Assembly (NCBI GenBank): GCA_013180625.2
Contig: SNVD02013250.1
Coordinates: forward strand, 186,001-250,000
Source: Boswellia sacra
Lineage: Eukaryota; Streptophyta; Magnoliopsida; Sapindales; Burseraceae
DNA length: 64,000 nt
Direction: 5' to 3'
The notes below the pieces were generated by a model that was not told the DNA's origin, did no database searches, and saw only the letters and a program-made list of their open reading frames with translations. Below, piece after piece: positions 22,675 to 33,594 of this stretch; the stretch's first letter is position 1; every line of letters begins with the position of its first letter. Both the position numbers and the translations under genes were made by a program.

Positions 22675-23431
22675 GTGCTGTATTATCATGGAGTTGGAGG
22701 TTATACCAATTTTTGTTGGTGGACTTGATTTTTCAGGGCAGGTTGAGAAGTTCTTTATTGATCCGGTAACTAAGAAGCCGATGGTGAATTCAGTTGTATC
22801 ACTCACCGGATTTGCTCTTGTTGGGGGTCCAGCAAGGCAGGATCATCCCAGGGCCGTTGAGGCACTGATGAAGCTTGATGTTCCATACATTGTTGCATTG
22901 CCTTTGATGTTTCAAACAACCAAGGAGTGGTTGAATAGTACTTTGGGGCTGCATCCAATTCAGGTAGCTTTGCAAGTTGCTCTTCCAGAGCTGGATGGAG
23001 GCATCGAGCCCATTGTTTTTGCTGGCCGGGATCCAAGAACTGGTAACTGAAGCGTCCTTAATATGTCTTAATACATGAGTTTATTTATTTATGTTTATTT
23101 TCACTATTTCATGTATTTTACGAACTATTAAAATAGCGATTATACATACTTCAAAAAGAGAATAACAATTTGTTCATCTGAGAGCAAAAAACTGGCCAAA
23201 AAAAAAAAGCTATTCAAGCATTGTCTGTATCAGTTATAAGCTTTTGCCTCACTGGTTGAAGCTGTGTTGTCTTGTTAATGCTTTTCCTTTGCGTGGTTTC
23301 TATGCTGCCATTCCTTAGGGTTTAATGAATAATCTGATGTGATTGTAGGAAAATCACATGCTTTTCACAAAAGGGTAGAGCAACTGTGTACCAGGGCAAT
23401 TAAATGGGCTGATCTGAAAAGGAAATCGAAG
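22671..23431 (+). pseudogene. CHLH: Magnesium-chelatase H subunit (CHLH) fragment, two exons
   Basis: The first exon (to 23,042) reads [58 protein letters not shown] and then [17 protein letters not shown]...GRDPRTG. The second exon (23,349-23,431) reads [20 protein letters not shown]. These are hallmark sequences of the large chelatase subunit that inserts Mg2+ into protoporphyrin IX in chloroplasts. The ARGAK-type residues between MELE and VIPIF are missing. Only a small part of the ~1,380-residue protein is present. Confidence 0.93.
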
Positions 23432-23813
23432 GTATTTGGTCTTTTGCTACAGGCCTTTATAACCTGTAAAAAGCTAGGACTTCATAATCGAAGGTATTTC
23501 TACTATTTTTAATTATCTTTTAAAAAAATTATTGACGTTCAGTTGCTTCATATTTATCAATCAGGTTTTATTTTCCACTACTTTTCTATCTCTTTGACCT
23601 TTTTTTTAATTGTTTCATATTTATTGTTTTTTTTTTGGGTTCATTGTGTTAGCCTCTTGATCTTTTTATTCTGTTGTCTAATCAAACTCTTTACCCCTAC
23701 AATTTTCCAATATTTACGTGGACGCTACTGCATCAATCTGTTTGTTAATTTTTTTCTTTTTCAAATTTTCGTTACAGTTTTTTCTTTAATCATTATCTAT
23801 CTTGATTTCTTAG

Positions 23814-26458
23814 GAAACTGCATCGCGTTTCGTCGATCGATTGTCAGAAGAGTATTCGGAGTATATTGATATAGTGCAACCAATTCAAGTTGTAGTACAT
23901 GAAATGAAATTGGGGTTATCCATAGTGTTGTCAAGCACCTTGCAAAATGCATTTTTGAGCAGACTTGGCGAGGATAATATCGATAGAGTTTGGGTAAAAA
24001 CTAGATTTGATTTTGTTTAGAAATTACACTTTTATATTTTGTAATTGGATTTATAAATGTCTGAGTTGAATTGTCTGGCAGGAGTCAATTTATTCATTGA
24101 TGAGATTCCCTAGATGTTGTGGATTGGGTTCAATTTCATTTAAACCCAAAGCCAGGCTGCCTGAGTGTTATTCCTGTGAGATAGATTTTCCTTCAAACCT
24201 CTTTGCAATGGATATCGTTTTGCTGGAAAAGTTGGTCAGTTATTCAAGGGATGTCAACACTGCAAAAATAATTTATCGTCTTAAATAAATTTCCTTGTAA
24301 TAATAGTTCCGACTGCGTAGTTATCCTTTTGGAATGCAATTTTTCTTCTTATCTTTAGTGGCTTTTAATTTTGGTACTCTTTTCCTTTATTATGACGGAA
24401 TTAACATCTATTGTGCCCCTGAAATGCTTTCCCATAATAGAAGGGTTCTGGCTTGCAGCTTAGAGCTTCTGTTCATCAAAATGCTCTTATTCGTGTTGCA
24501 TATTTTGTAGCTAATTCACAACTGATGGATAAGGCTTCTTTCACGGTTCGATGCTTTTCCTAAGGTTGATTTTAATTTCATGTGCACTTACAGTTGGATT
24601 GTTTTCTAATATGACAATATTCTGGATCAGGTATTGGATAAAATTTTTTGTGAGTTTGCAAGCATTTGGATGAATATGAAAGTCCAAGTAAAAACCAAAG
24701 AAGATCTTGATGCTCAACAATACAAATTCAGGCGTCGTGCCTTTATGATTGATAGAGTTTTTGAAGTTGATAAATCATCACTAAGCAAGTTGTTTGCAAA
24801 TGATACTCTACCAGAATTGGAGGAGCTGCTTTCTGAAGAAGAAGTTACTGAAAAGGTTATGCTTATACTATTACATTGCAAACTCATTATGCCTGTATAT
24901 TTTAAAGGTTGTCAATCTTCCCCATGATTTAACATAGATGTAATACATTTAGGTGGAAGCTGATGATAAGTGTGAGAGTTGGGAGGATGAATAGAACATT
25001 CTACAGGAATCTATCCTGCACAAAATGGTCTACATACACAATCAATTATTTGGGTCTACTGATCTTGTCTTGAGTGTAAGTTGTCTCTGAAAACTTTCTG
25101 GATGCATTATTGGCCTTATGGTTTGATAAAAACACTTTTCCTTTTCTGTGTTCATGTTGGAAATTGTAACCACCTATAGTACTATCTTTTTGAAATTTTC
25201 CTGATCAACGCGTGGAAAGAATCAGATACTTGAGAGTTACATGTTGCAGATGCTCTGTTTTTGGTGAAACTTGAGAGTTGCTGTGTATTTTTCTAAAAAA
25301 GTTCTCTCAAACGATGTCACTAGGCTGCCTATGATTATTTTCTTTGCTAAGTAGTTTACCTGATTAATAAATGAAAACATCACAAGAATGGCATCTGTTA
25401 TATAAAAATTTTGATTGTGTCCACTGTACATATTTGTATGTTTGGTTTATTTATCATTTTCTCAAACTTTCTGTGTCAAAAAAATGAAACATGGTAGTTG
25501 CGAGATTGAAATTTTTGCCGGCAATTTGCTTATTAAAAGAAAATCTCTCTCCCTTTTCCTGTATTTGTGTGGGTTTGCTTCAAGTCATGGATTTTTCTGC
25601 AATGTGCCTATACTAAAAATTGTTTGTTGATCCTCTTGACCCCCAACAGCTTGGGAGCTTCCAAATCTCTGACGCAGACAGATTGCTTTCTTTTACCAAC
25701 TCTTATACATTGGGAGAAGAAATGATAAGAGGTAATTAACGATTTCTTTTCCCAGGTTAAATAGTTAATTGGATGTAACTGAAGGAAGAAAATATTTACC
25801 CTATCTTTTTGTTTGCAGGTTTAGGGGGTCTATGTGCTTCACCTTTGGACACCAGACTTGCACCAGAGCATGTACTATGCCTTTGCTTGGAGCATGACCA
25901 GAAATATGTTCCATTTCACAACTCAGCTTGCAAATACAATGTTTACAAGGTTTTGCAAACTTCATCACCATATTGGGACAATAGTTGTTATTAATTTCAT
26001 CATTGTAGTTTTCATTTCCTCATATTTTAATTTTCTATTTTTCTCTTCCAAACCATTTATAGAGGATTCAAATGCTCCTGTTATGGAAAAAATGGTGAAG
26101 GTACTTACATCTCTTAAACAGCGGGTTCATACACTTCTGAGTGAGTGGGAAGATCACCCTGGTCTGTAGAAGGTCGTGGATGTGATGGAAATGCTGTTGG
26201 CTATTCCTCTGACAACTTCTCTAGCAAAGGTACTCAATATAGTTAGTCATGGTCAAATTATTTTGTCAAATATTATAGTTTCCATCAGCTTTCAACTTTT
26301 TACCTGTTTAATTTTTATTACATTTCATTCTATTTTGGCTTACAGATTTGCTGGAACCCATTACTGGTCTGGTGTGTGCATGGCAAAAGATGGAGTTTGA
26401 TTCTTGGCCTGCATTGCTTGATGAGGTGCAAGATCAGTATGAAAATAATGCTGGGAAG
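23814..26458 (+). pseudogene. MDN1: Midasin (MDN1/REA1) fragment, nine exons
   Basis: Approximate exons: 23,814-23,993, 24,082-24,262, 24,459-24,545, 24,631-24,855, 24,953-25,075, 25,650-25,731, 25,819-25,949, 26,065-26,229, 26,346-26,458. They read in order FVDRLSEEYSEYIDIVQP, SIYSLMRFPR, LRASVHQNALIRVAY, IFCEFASIWMNMKVQVKTKE, LFGSTDLVLS, SDADRLLSF, APEHVLCLCLEHDQKYV, LLSEWEDHPGL and MEFDSWPALLDEVQDQYE. I recognise this as an internal part of the giant AAA+ ribosome-biogenesis protein midasin. In-frame TAG codons at 24,992 and 26,167 stand where a TGG and a CAG are expected. Introns are retained, so capture was from genomic DNA. Confidence 0.85.
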
Positions 26459-27044
26459 GTATGTTTACCTGGATAATAATTGTTTGAGTAAGAACTTTGC
26501 CATCTATATAGAACTAATGGTAATAGTAGCTATAAGTTCACACTATTTTGGCTTAAATTATGTGAGGAATTAGTATACAAAAAGCCTTCCTCCTTTCAGC
26601 ATGTTAAAGCATACATTATATAGTGTAGTGTCAAATTTAAAAAACAAGATAAAAGCAGAGGAAGCAGGTGAGACTTCATTTTGGCTATCTTGCAACCATA
26701 TTCTATATTTTTGCAGTTTGTTTTGTATAGATACTATTTGCATTTTTTACAGTAGTTTCTTGAAATTCTCTGAGTAGCTTTATTGTATGTATTAAAAAGA
26801 AGAATCATCTATTCAGTTTGACTAATGTACACTTCTCTCTGTTGCCAACTTCCTCCTGTAATTGCTTCTTTCCTTTGTGTAATTCATTGGGAAACTTGAA
26901 AGTTGTTGTGCAAAAATGAATGTGTTTCTTTCTAGTGTTTGGTGGTGATAAGACTGGTCCAAGGAATTTAAATTATAATTAATGTTTTGGGTTTCATTAA
27001 ATTTTTCTTGACATTCAATGGGTGCTGACTTCTACCCAATGCAG

Positions 27045-27793
27045 GTAGACTTCTTGCTCCTTAGTAGTGATCTATTCCATGAGAATAAGCCGGCAAGGTC
27101 AACACTAGTTAAGGCAATTGAGATTCTCCGTCGCCACTGCCTTAACGATCGACCTGTGCAGTTCCAAGTTGTTAGCGACTAGACTGTAAACTTTCAAAAT
27201 ACATAATGACTTATTATGCATTTAAGCCTTCTTCTTTTTTTAGAAAATTACAAAATCTTTCTCTTTTTTAAGGTTGGAAATATTGATGTATTATGTATGA
27301 CTTGGCTATGCTAGTGCATGTCTAATTTCTTGCTTATGGCTTAAGTAATAAATTTGATTTTGGTTGCACCGATGAGTTGAGGTTTCCAATAATCTTACGC
27401 TATTTTGTGAAACCATTAAACTTCTGCTTTTGTGTGTTTTCTTTTTCAGTTTCATTTGTGAATATAAAACATGGTTATGTTGCACTATCTTTTCTTTTCC
27501 TTTCCTTTCCTTGTTCAATATTAAAATTCCTAGAAACACTTTGGCTGAAACCATAAATTTAAGTTCATAATGGTTGCATCTGGTGTGTGCACACATATAG
27601 ACTTAAGCAGTCATACATGGAAAAATGCATCACTCACCAGAATATCATTTTTCCAATTTTAGATAATATTTTTTGTTCATAACAGCATGTCAATCTTAAC
27701 AGATTTGGTCATGTAAATTATAAAGATCCTCACTTCAATGTTGGTTCGCCAGTGTTCAGCATTCATGGAAACCATGATGATCCTGCTGGAGTG
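27045..27793 (+). pseudogene. MRE11: MRE11 nuclease fragment, two exons
   Basis: The first exon (27,045 to about 27,202) reads [20 protein letters not shown] then [20 protein letters not shown] and VVSD followed by TAG where CAG is expected. The second (27,703-27,793) reads [20 protein letters not shown] then [18 protein letters not shown] and GNHD are metal-binding motifs of the MRE11 phosphoesterase domain; the family's GGDLF is SSDLF here. MRE11 is the nuclease of the MRN double-strand-break repair complex. This is a short, broken piece and the last captured fragment in CACTA C1. Confidence 0.9.
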
Positions 27794-28117
27794 GTATGGA
27801 TATTATAGTGATTTGCTGTATTTTTCATTTTCTAATTTTTTGAGATGCTCCAACTTCTTGTTTACTTAATTAGCCATGGACGGCTAACTTTGTTTGTAGA
27901 GTTTATCGATACCAACTTAATGCTTGTACTTAATACATGATAAACCATAGAAATGCCCACAAAGCTATACACAAAGTTTTCTTGGCTTTATAATATACAG
28001 TTTGCTACAAGTCTGTTTGTGTGCACAGGTCTGTTTGTGTGCATGTAGGATGAATGACATATGACAATGTAGGATGAATGACATATGCCAAGTATATTTT
28101 TTTTTAATTTTTGAAAC

Positions 28118-28400
28118 TATTATACTTGGCGGTAAAAAACCGTCAAGTATATATTTTTTAATTTTAAACCTATTATATTTGACGGTCAAAAACCGCCAAG
28201 TATAATTATATGCATATTTGGCGGTTAAAAACTGTCAAATATATATTTTTTAAATTTTTTAAAATTATTTATACTTGGCGGTCAAAAACCGCCAAGTATA
28301 GTCACGTGCATATTTGGCGGTCATAAGACCGTCAAATATTCTAAATTGACTATATTTGGCGGTGCCATTGGTGGCGTTTTCAAGACCGCCAAATATGGCA
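28118..28400. repeat. Subterminal palindromes of CACTA C1
   Basis: About six palindromic units follow the pattern TA(T/C)TTGGCGGT(N)AAAACCGCCAA(G/A)TATA, each able to form a hairpin, at roughly 30-60-bp spacing up to the right terminus. They resemble those of CACTA C3 at 1,804-1,892. The left end of C1 shows weaker ATTTGTCAC/GTGACAAAT units near 20,022-20,170. Confidence 0.75.
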
Positions 28401-28418
28401 TTTTTTCTTGTAGTGTAG

Positions 28419-28478
28419 TTTAAAGTTTTTTAGGCATTCTACTGTTCTAAACCCAGAAACGGTACGTCTTAAGAGCAG
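28419..28478 (+). repeat. Remainder of third ~535-bp tandem repeat
   Basis: This continues the repeat unit cut at 19,995: TTTAAAGTTTTTTAGGCATT through CAGAAACGGTACGTCTTAAG. It matches the ends of the two upstream units and proves the CACTA insertion site. Confidence 0.9.
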
Positions 28479-30882
28479 TTATCTCTTCTCTCTCTATTTT
28501 TCTTCTTTATTTTCTTGTTTTAAAATAAGTATGTTTAGGTTTATTTATATTTAGAATAAGTATGTTTAAGATTTATTTTTTATGCTTAGAAGCATGCTTT
28601 GGATTTTATGAATTGTTTAATCCTTATTTGTTTTACAAGGTAGAAATGCATGTCAAGGTAAGTCATTTTTACCTCCTTTATTAGAAACATATTTATGAGT
28701 TTATTTTCTTTGTGAATGCTTAGAATCATGCTTGGGAGCACATATTTGGAATCATGCTTTAGAGCATATGATTAGAATCATGCTAGGAAGGTTTATGATT
28801 TTTGAAGTATGCTAGGAAATAGCATAGAATAGGAAAGAATTACTTTGATTGATTGAAATGTCATATTGATTGCTTGAATTGGGTTAGAATAGTCATGCTT
28901 GATATTGACTGATTGAATTGGGCTGCAAATGTCATACTTAGGCTAGAAATGCCATGATACTATAAATTGTTATGAATTATGCTAGAATAGCAATAGGTAG
29001 AATTACCATGATAAAAAATATCAAATCTAGGTAGAAGTGTTGTGATTCTAGATTATGGCTTTGTATTGAATATTAATTGATTGATTGACTTTATTGTAAA
29101 TAAATATCATGTTTAGAAATATAATTAGAATGATACCATAATTAAAGTGATAATGGACTCACATTGATGGTGAGGGATTATTACTTATAATGACAATCAA
29201 GTATATGTATGCTTGAAGAGGCTTGATAAGTATTGAATAAACTCATATATGATGGTGAGGAATTCACTATTTATCGAGTCTCAAATTGATTGATTTGATA
29301 TGCATGAATATGCTTTCTATTATTGAATACTTTAATTGTATGAATGAATAAATAAAATTTGAAGTGCTTCGAAGTAAATTTCCTTTATTTGTTGAAGAAC
29401 AGTTGTTGTAATCCTATCCCCTATGTTTGAAAAGAAATGTAATTCTATTCTCCTTATTCTTTCTTTGTATGAATATACAACTACCATGATTGAAAATCAT
29501 CTGATTTGCTTAATCAAGATAAAACTTGAAATGTGTGCATAAAATTAACAACTTAAGTAAATTGTTTAACAACTTAAGCTATTTTTATTTGGTATATCCT
29601 AGTGAAGGTTGGAATTTGATATGGGCGATGCAAATCACTCGTACCTAATTTTCTAAACCCATCTCTAAAGGGATGAGGATAGTTTAAGTCTTGAAGCGAG
29701 GGATCGGATTGCCCTCATTCATTCCCAATTGAATAATTATATAGTGACTCCATTCTCCAGACATGCCTATGACTCATTTGTATTCCCTTAAGTTTCGAAA
29801 GAGGTTTTGACACAGTGTGGTGATTGGATGAAAGCTCCGTTTACACCTTCTTCATTAAAAACGGCAAACAACATCTTTCCTTCATTTTGTCTTCTTTTCT
29901 CTTCATCCTTAGGCAAAATCTTCTTCTTTATACAACACATGGTATTTTACACATAGTTGGTCGCATATTTGTTGTCTAAAGAACATTGTATTCGCTTAGA
30001 AAAAATGAACCGAGTGATGTTGAAGTGAGGTCCTGGGCCCTTCATAAAATTTAAAACATTTCTATTACCCCCTTAGTTTAAATAGATTAGTATTGTACCC
30101 TCTCTTAAATTAAAACTTAATTTTAAATATTATTTTTCTTTTTGTCTAACCATAGTCCAACTACCTCATTTGGCTCTGTACAAGTCTTATTTCCATCCAA
30201 AAAACATAACTTGCAATCGTATAAATTTCTCTTATATTTTAGTCATTATTTTATTTTAAAATCAAATTATAAATTTTTAATTCTTATTTATTTATTTTAA
30301 TATCAATTATATCTTTTTGATTATATTTTCTTTGTAGTTTGTAAATTATCAATATGTTGTTACTAAAAAAATACAAATTCAAGTACTTCCTAGTGAACAA
30401 ATATAATTAACTCTTTTTCTAATTTCTAGTGAAGTCATATATTATTTATAATTTTTACTGTATGATAGCTTGCTTGAGCACATTGAGAAAATGTTTTTGA
30501 GCACATTGACAATGAGGCAATTATACAATATTTTCAAAATATGAAATGTCATCGTAGACAATTATGAATGTACATTTATTTAATAAATTATCAAATATTA
30601 TCATTTTACATTTTGCATTTTGTTTTGTTATATTAGCACTAGTTTTGATGGTTAAGGTTCATTACGTCCCTTCATTCCTATTTGTCTTTTTTATTATTCT
30701 CTTGTATAATTGAGATTTTTTAAATAAATTTTAAATATTAAAAAATTATTAGGCCCTTCCTTTGGTAAAATCTTGGGTTCACCACTGCCTCCAATAGTAT
30801 CCGACAATATCTGAGAAGTGTCAAACAGTATCCGATAGTGTCTAACATTCGATAAAAGGTCATGATAACATATTTTCAAGAT
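28479..30882. other. AT-rich sequence downstream of the tandem repeats, no gene
   Basis: This contains many diverged short repeats of the form AGAATCATGCTTGGGAGCA/AGAATAGCATG around 28,580-29,010 and a TGATGGTGAGG phrase twice (29,166 and 29,255). It could be the body of the same retroelement-like unit whose leader is the 535-bp repeat, but no protein motif, primer-binding site or LTR end was found. Confidence 0.45.
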
Positions 30883-31088
30883 GAGTAATATGCTATTCAT
30901 CCCAACTTTGTATCTCAATTTTGTATACTGACTGAGATGACAGTTAACATGTCAACCTATTTAAATTACCACATAGCACCTCTTTTAATTAATTATATAA
31001 CACATTTTTTATAGGGATTAACATGTCAGTTGCCATCTCAATTGGGATATAAAATTGGGATACAAAGTTGGGATGTATAGCATTACTC
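30883..31088. mobile_element. Mutator-type MITE, 206 bp
   Basis: It starts GAGTAATATGCTATTCATCC and its complement end starts GAGTAATGCTATACATCC. Inverted similarity covers roughly 70 bp on each side (CCAACTTTGTATC, CAATTTT, GAGATG). It is flanked by an exact 9-bp repeat TTTCAAGAT (30,874-30,882 and 31,089-31,097). It carries no coding capacity and is a fold-back element. Confidence 0.85.
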
Positions 31089-31097
31089 TTTCAAGAT

Positions 31098-32280
31098 ATC
31101 ATCTTTTTCGTAATCTATACTTAAATTTGGGATTTTTTTTTGAATTTTCCTAAAATATAAATATAAACCAGTCAAGTCATATTATATTATAATTGGAGAA
31201 AAAGAAAGCTTTAAAGATTATAGGTGCAAATTTTCGGAGCAGTCAATAGTCAGCCAGGCAGCCACCAAACAAATACAAAAATTTGAAGCTGGCTTCTGTT
31301 TAGAAGGTTGATTGGGGTATCTTGACAACCAGGTTATAAAATTTGAGTAGGAAACAGATCTTATGGATATCAACCAAAACAATTAAAAAGGCAATACCAC
31401 GAGCAACACCTGTTTTCTAATTTTATATTTTCTCGAGAACATTTAGTTTATGATGACAATTTTTGAAGTTAATTTCTCAAAATGTTAAGAGTACATAGCG
31501 GGATTCAGGTGTTAATTAACAATCAATGGTCAGAGTCGAAAGAAGATGCCACTCGGGCAGCAGCACTGCTTTGTCTTCAAATATTAACTCTATAAATAGC
31601 CTTTATACTTTGGGACTTTTTGCCCTTGACGAGATCATATGATTAGAAAAAGTTGAAGTGCAGTTAGCTTAAAACGTCTCACTAATATATTTGAGATTAA
31701 GTTAATGGTCTAATTGATTAAGGTCTAATCCAATCCCCATCGTTCTTAATTACCAAGAAAAGTAGGAATCATTTGTAAAGGATTGAGATGTTCACTTCAA
31801 AATCTGTTACATATATTAGTTAAAGATTATAAAATAAACAATAATATATCTACAATCAATTTCTGTAACCAATTTTTTACAATATAAATTTAAAAATAAA
31901 AATAAATAAAAGTAATTACACTGCATGACATTTATATTATCTTTATTAAAATTTTGTCAATTCAAGTTGTAAAAAGTTTGGTTGCAAATTAGGTCGCAGA
32001 AAATAGAGTTTTTATATTACTCTAATACTATCACTTTTTATTGTAATTATTACTCCAATGTATCAGTCTAATTATATTTATAATAATCAATTCGGGACTA
32101 TTCAATCTTTATTAATTTTAAATCATCACTTCTTCATTATTAAAATAAAAAAAGAGGTAATTTCATTGAAACTTCAAAATAAAATTAATCTTAAGGCACT
32201 GAAGTAAAATTTATTTTCTAATTATTTTTTGTGTGATAAATAGTCATATTGTACGACCATATTGTTGAAAATGAAGGAAA
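31098..32280. other. AT-rich intergenic sequence, nothing recognised
   Basis: I see no gene, transposon terminus or structured repeat here. The stretch leads into the minisatellite at 32,300. Confidence 0.45.
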
Positions 32281-32299
32281 AGAACAAAGGAAAAAATAA

Positions 32300-33590
32300 C
32301 AGTGATCAACCATCATGGATGGGATCTTATTTAAGCATTACATCTACAATACTTTTATCACAAATGATCAAACCATCATGGATGGGATCGATAATGCTGG
32401 TCGACACTGAACAACATTTCTCCTATGCCTGTACTGATCGATGCAGCTCCATCAAACTGTTTATTTTGTCATAAGATGTGGGATCATATACGAGCAGCCA
32501 CTATGCCTGCAGCACTTTTATCACAATGATCAACCATCATGGATGGGATCTTATTTGAACAACATTTCCTCTATACCTACACTGTTTGTGTCATCACAAC
32601 GATCAACCATCATGGATGGGATCTTATTTGAACAACATTTCCTCTATGCCTACACTGTTTGTATCATCACAACGCTCAACCATCACGGATGGGATCTCAT
32701 TTGAACATTTCCTCTATGCCTACACTACCTGCATCATCACAACTATCAACCATCATGGATGCGATCTTATTTGAACAAAATTTCCTCTATGCCTACACTC
32801 TTTGTATCATCACAATGATCAACCATCATTGATGGGATCTTATTTGAACAACATTTCCTCTATGCCTACGTTGGTTGATGCTGCTCCTTCAAGTTTTTGA
32901 TTGTATCATAGTGATCAACCATCGTGAATGGGAACTTATTTGAACAACATTACCTCTATGCCTCCACTAGCTACTCTTATCATAATGATCAACCATCATG
33001 GATAGGATCTTATTTGAACAACAATACTCCTCTATGCCTCCACTACTTTTATCACAAACATCAGCCATGGATGAGTTCTTATTTGCACAACATTTCTTCT
33101 ATGCTTACACTGGCCAATGCTTCTCCTTCAAGCTGTTTGATTATTTTGCCAGAATATGTTCAACCACCATAGATGGCATATAATTTGAACACCATTTCCT
33201 CTATGCATGCCTACACTGCGTTTATCACATTGATAATCATCATGGCTAGAGTCTTATTTAAACAACATTCCTCCATGCCTACACTAGTCTTTGCTGCTAT
33301 TTCAAGTTGTTTCTGTCACAATGATCAACCATCATGGATGGGATCTTATTCGAACACCATTTCCTCTACACTACTTTTATCACAATTATCAACCATCATG
33401 TCCAAACAACATTTCCTCTACGCCTACACTAACCGATGTTGCTCCTATCGAGCTGTTTATTTTGTCACAAAGATCGACCATCAGGGATGGGATCTTATTT
33501 GAATAACCTTTCCTTTTGCCTACACCACTTCTTCAAAATCAAAATGATCAACCATCAAGGATGGGTTCTTATTTGAACAGCTTTTCCTCA
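32300..33590. repeat. ~73-bp minisatellite, about 16 units, 3' of the membrane-protein gene
   Basis: Units begin near GATCAACCATCATGGATGGG, continue with ATCTTATTTGAACAACA, then TTTCCTCTATGCCTACACT. The best-conserved ones, around 32,527-32,820, are spaced 68-75 bp. Others at 32,300-32,400 and 32,900-33,590 are more diverged or stretched to about 100 bp. The core CCATCATGGATGG is a near-palindrome. The array abuts the stop codon of the minus-strand gene at 33,595, so it would form that gene's 3' UTR. Two units persist beside copy A at 6,205. Open frames through the array only reflect the repeat. Confidence 0.9.
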
Positions 33591-33594
33591 ACGC

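Larger units (their letters stand above)
19996..28415 (+). mobile_element. Pack-type CACTA transposon with four captured host genes (C1)
   Basis: It begins CACTACAAGAATTTTTT and ends TTTTTTCTTGTAGTG. TAG is duplicated on both sides (19,993-19,995 and 28,416-28,418), the 3-bp duplication expected of CACTA elements. It splits a tandem repeat whose other copies show the uninterrupted sequence (TTTTCTAGTTTAAAG), so the boundaries are exact and the length is 8,420 bp. Inside, all on the plus strand, are fragments of CHLH, AHP, MDN1 and MRE11 with introns retained, plus a possible C2-domain fragment. Palindromic subterminal repeats lie at the right end. No transposase gene is visible, so movement would need a partner element. 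Confidence 0.95.

Noticed and set aside
22803..23036. 77-codon minus-strand frame opposite CHLH
   Set aside because: It is the shadow of the well-supported CHLH exon on the plus strand.
23543..23869. 108-codon hydrophobic frame between CHLH and MDN1
   Set aside because: T-rich intron sequence translated by chance; it ends inside the first MDN1 exon in the wrong frame.
32441..33506. Overlapping open frames rich in NDQPSWMGSYL-type text
   Set aside because: They are translations of the ~73-bp minisatellite in several frames; no start, splice or family support.
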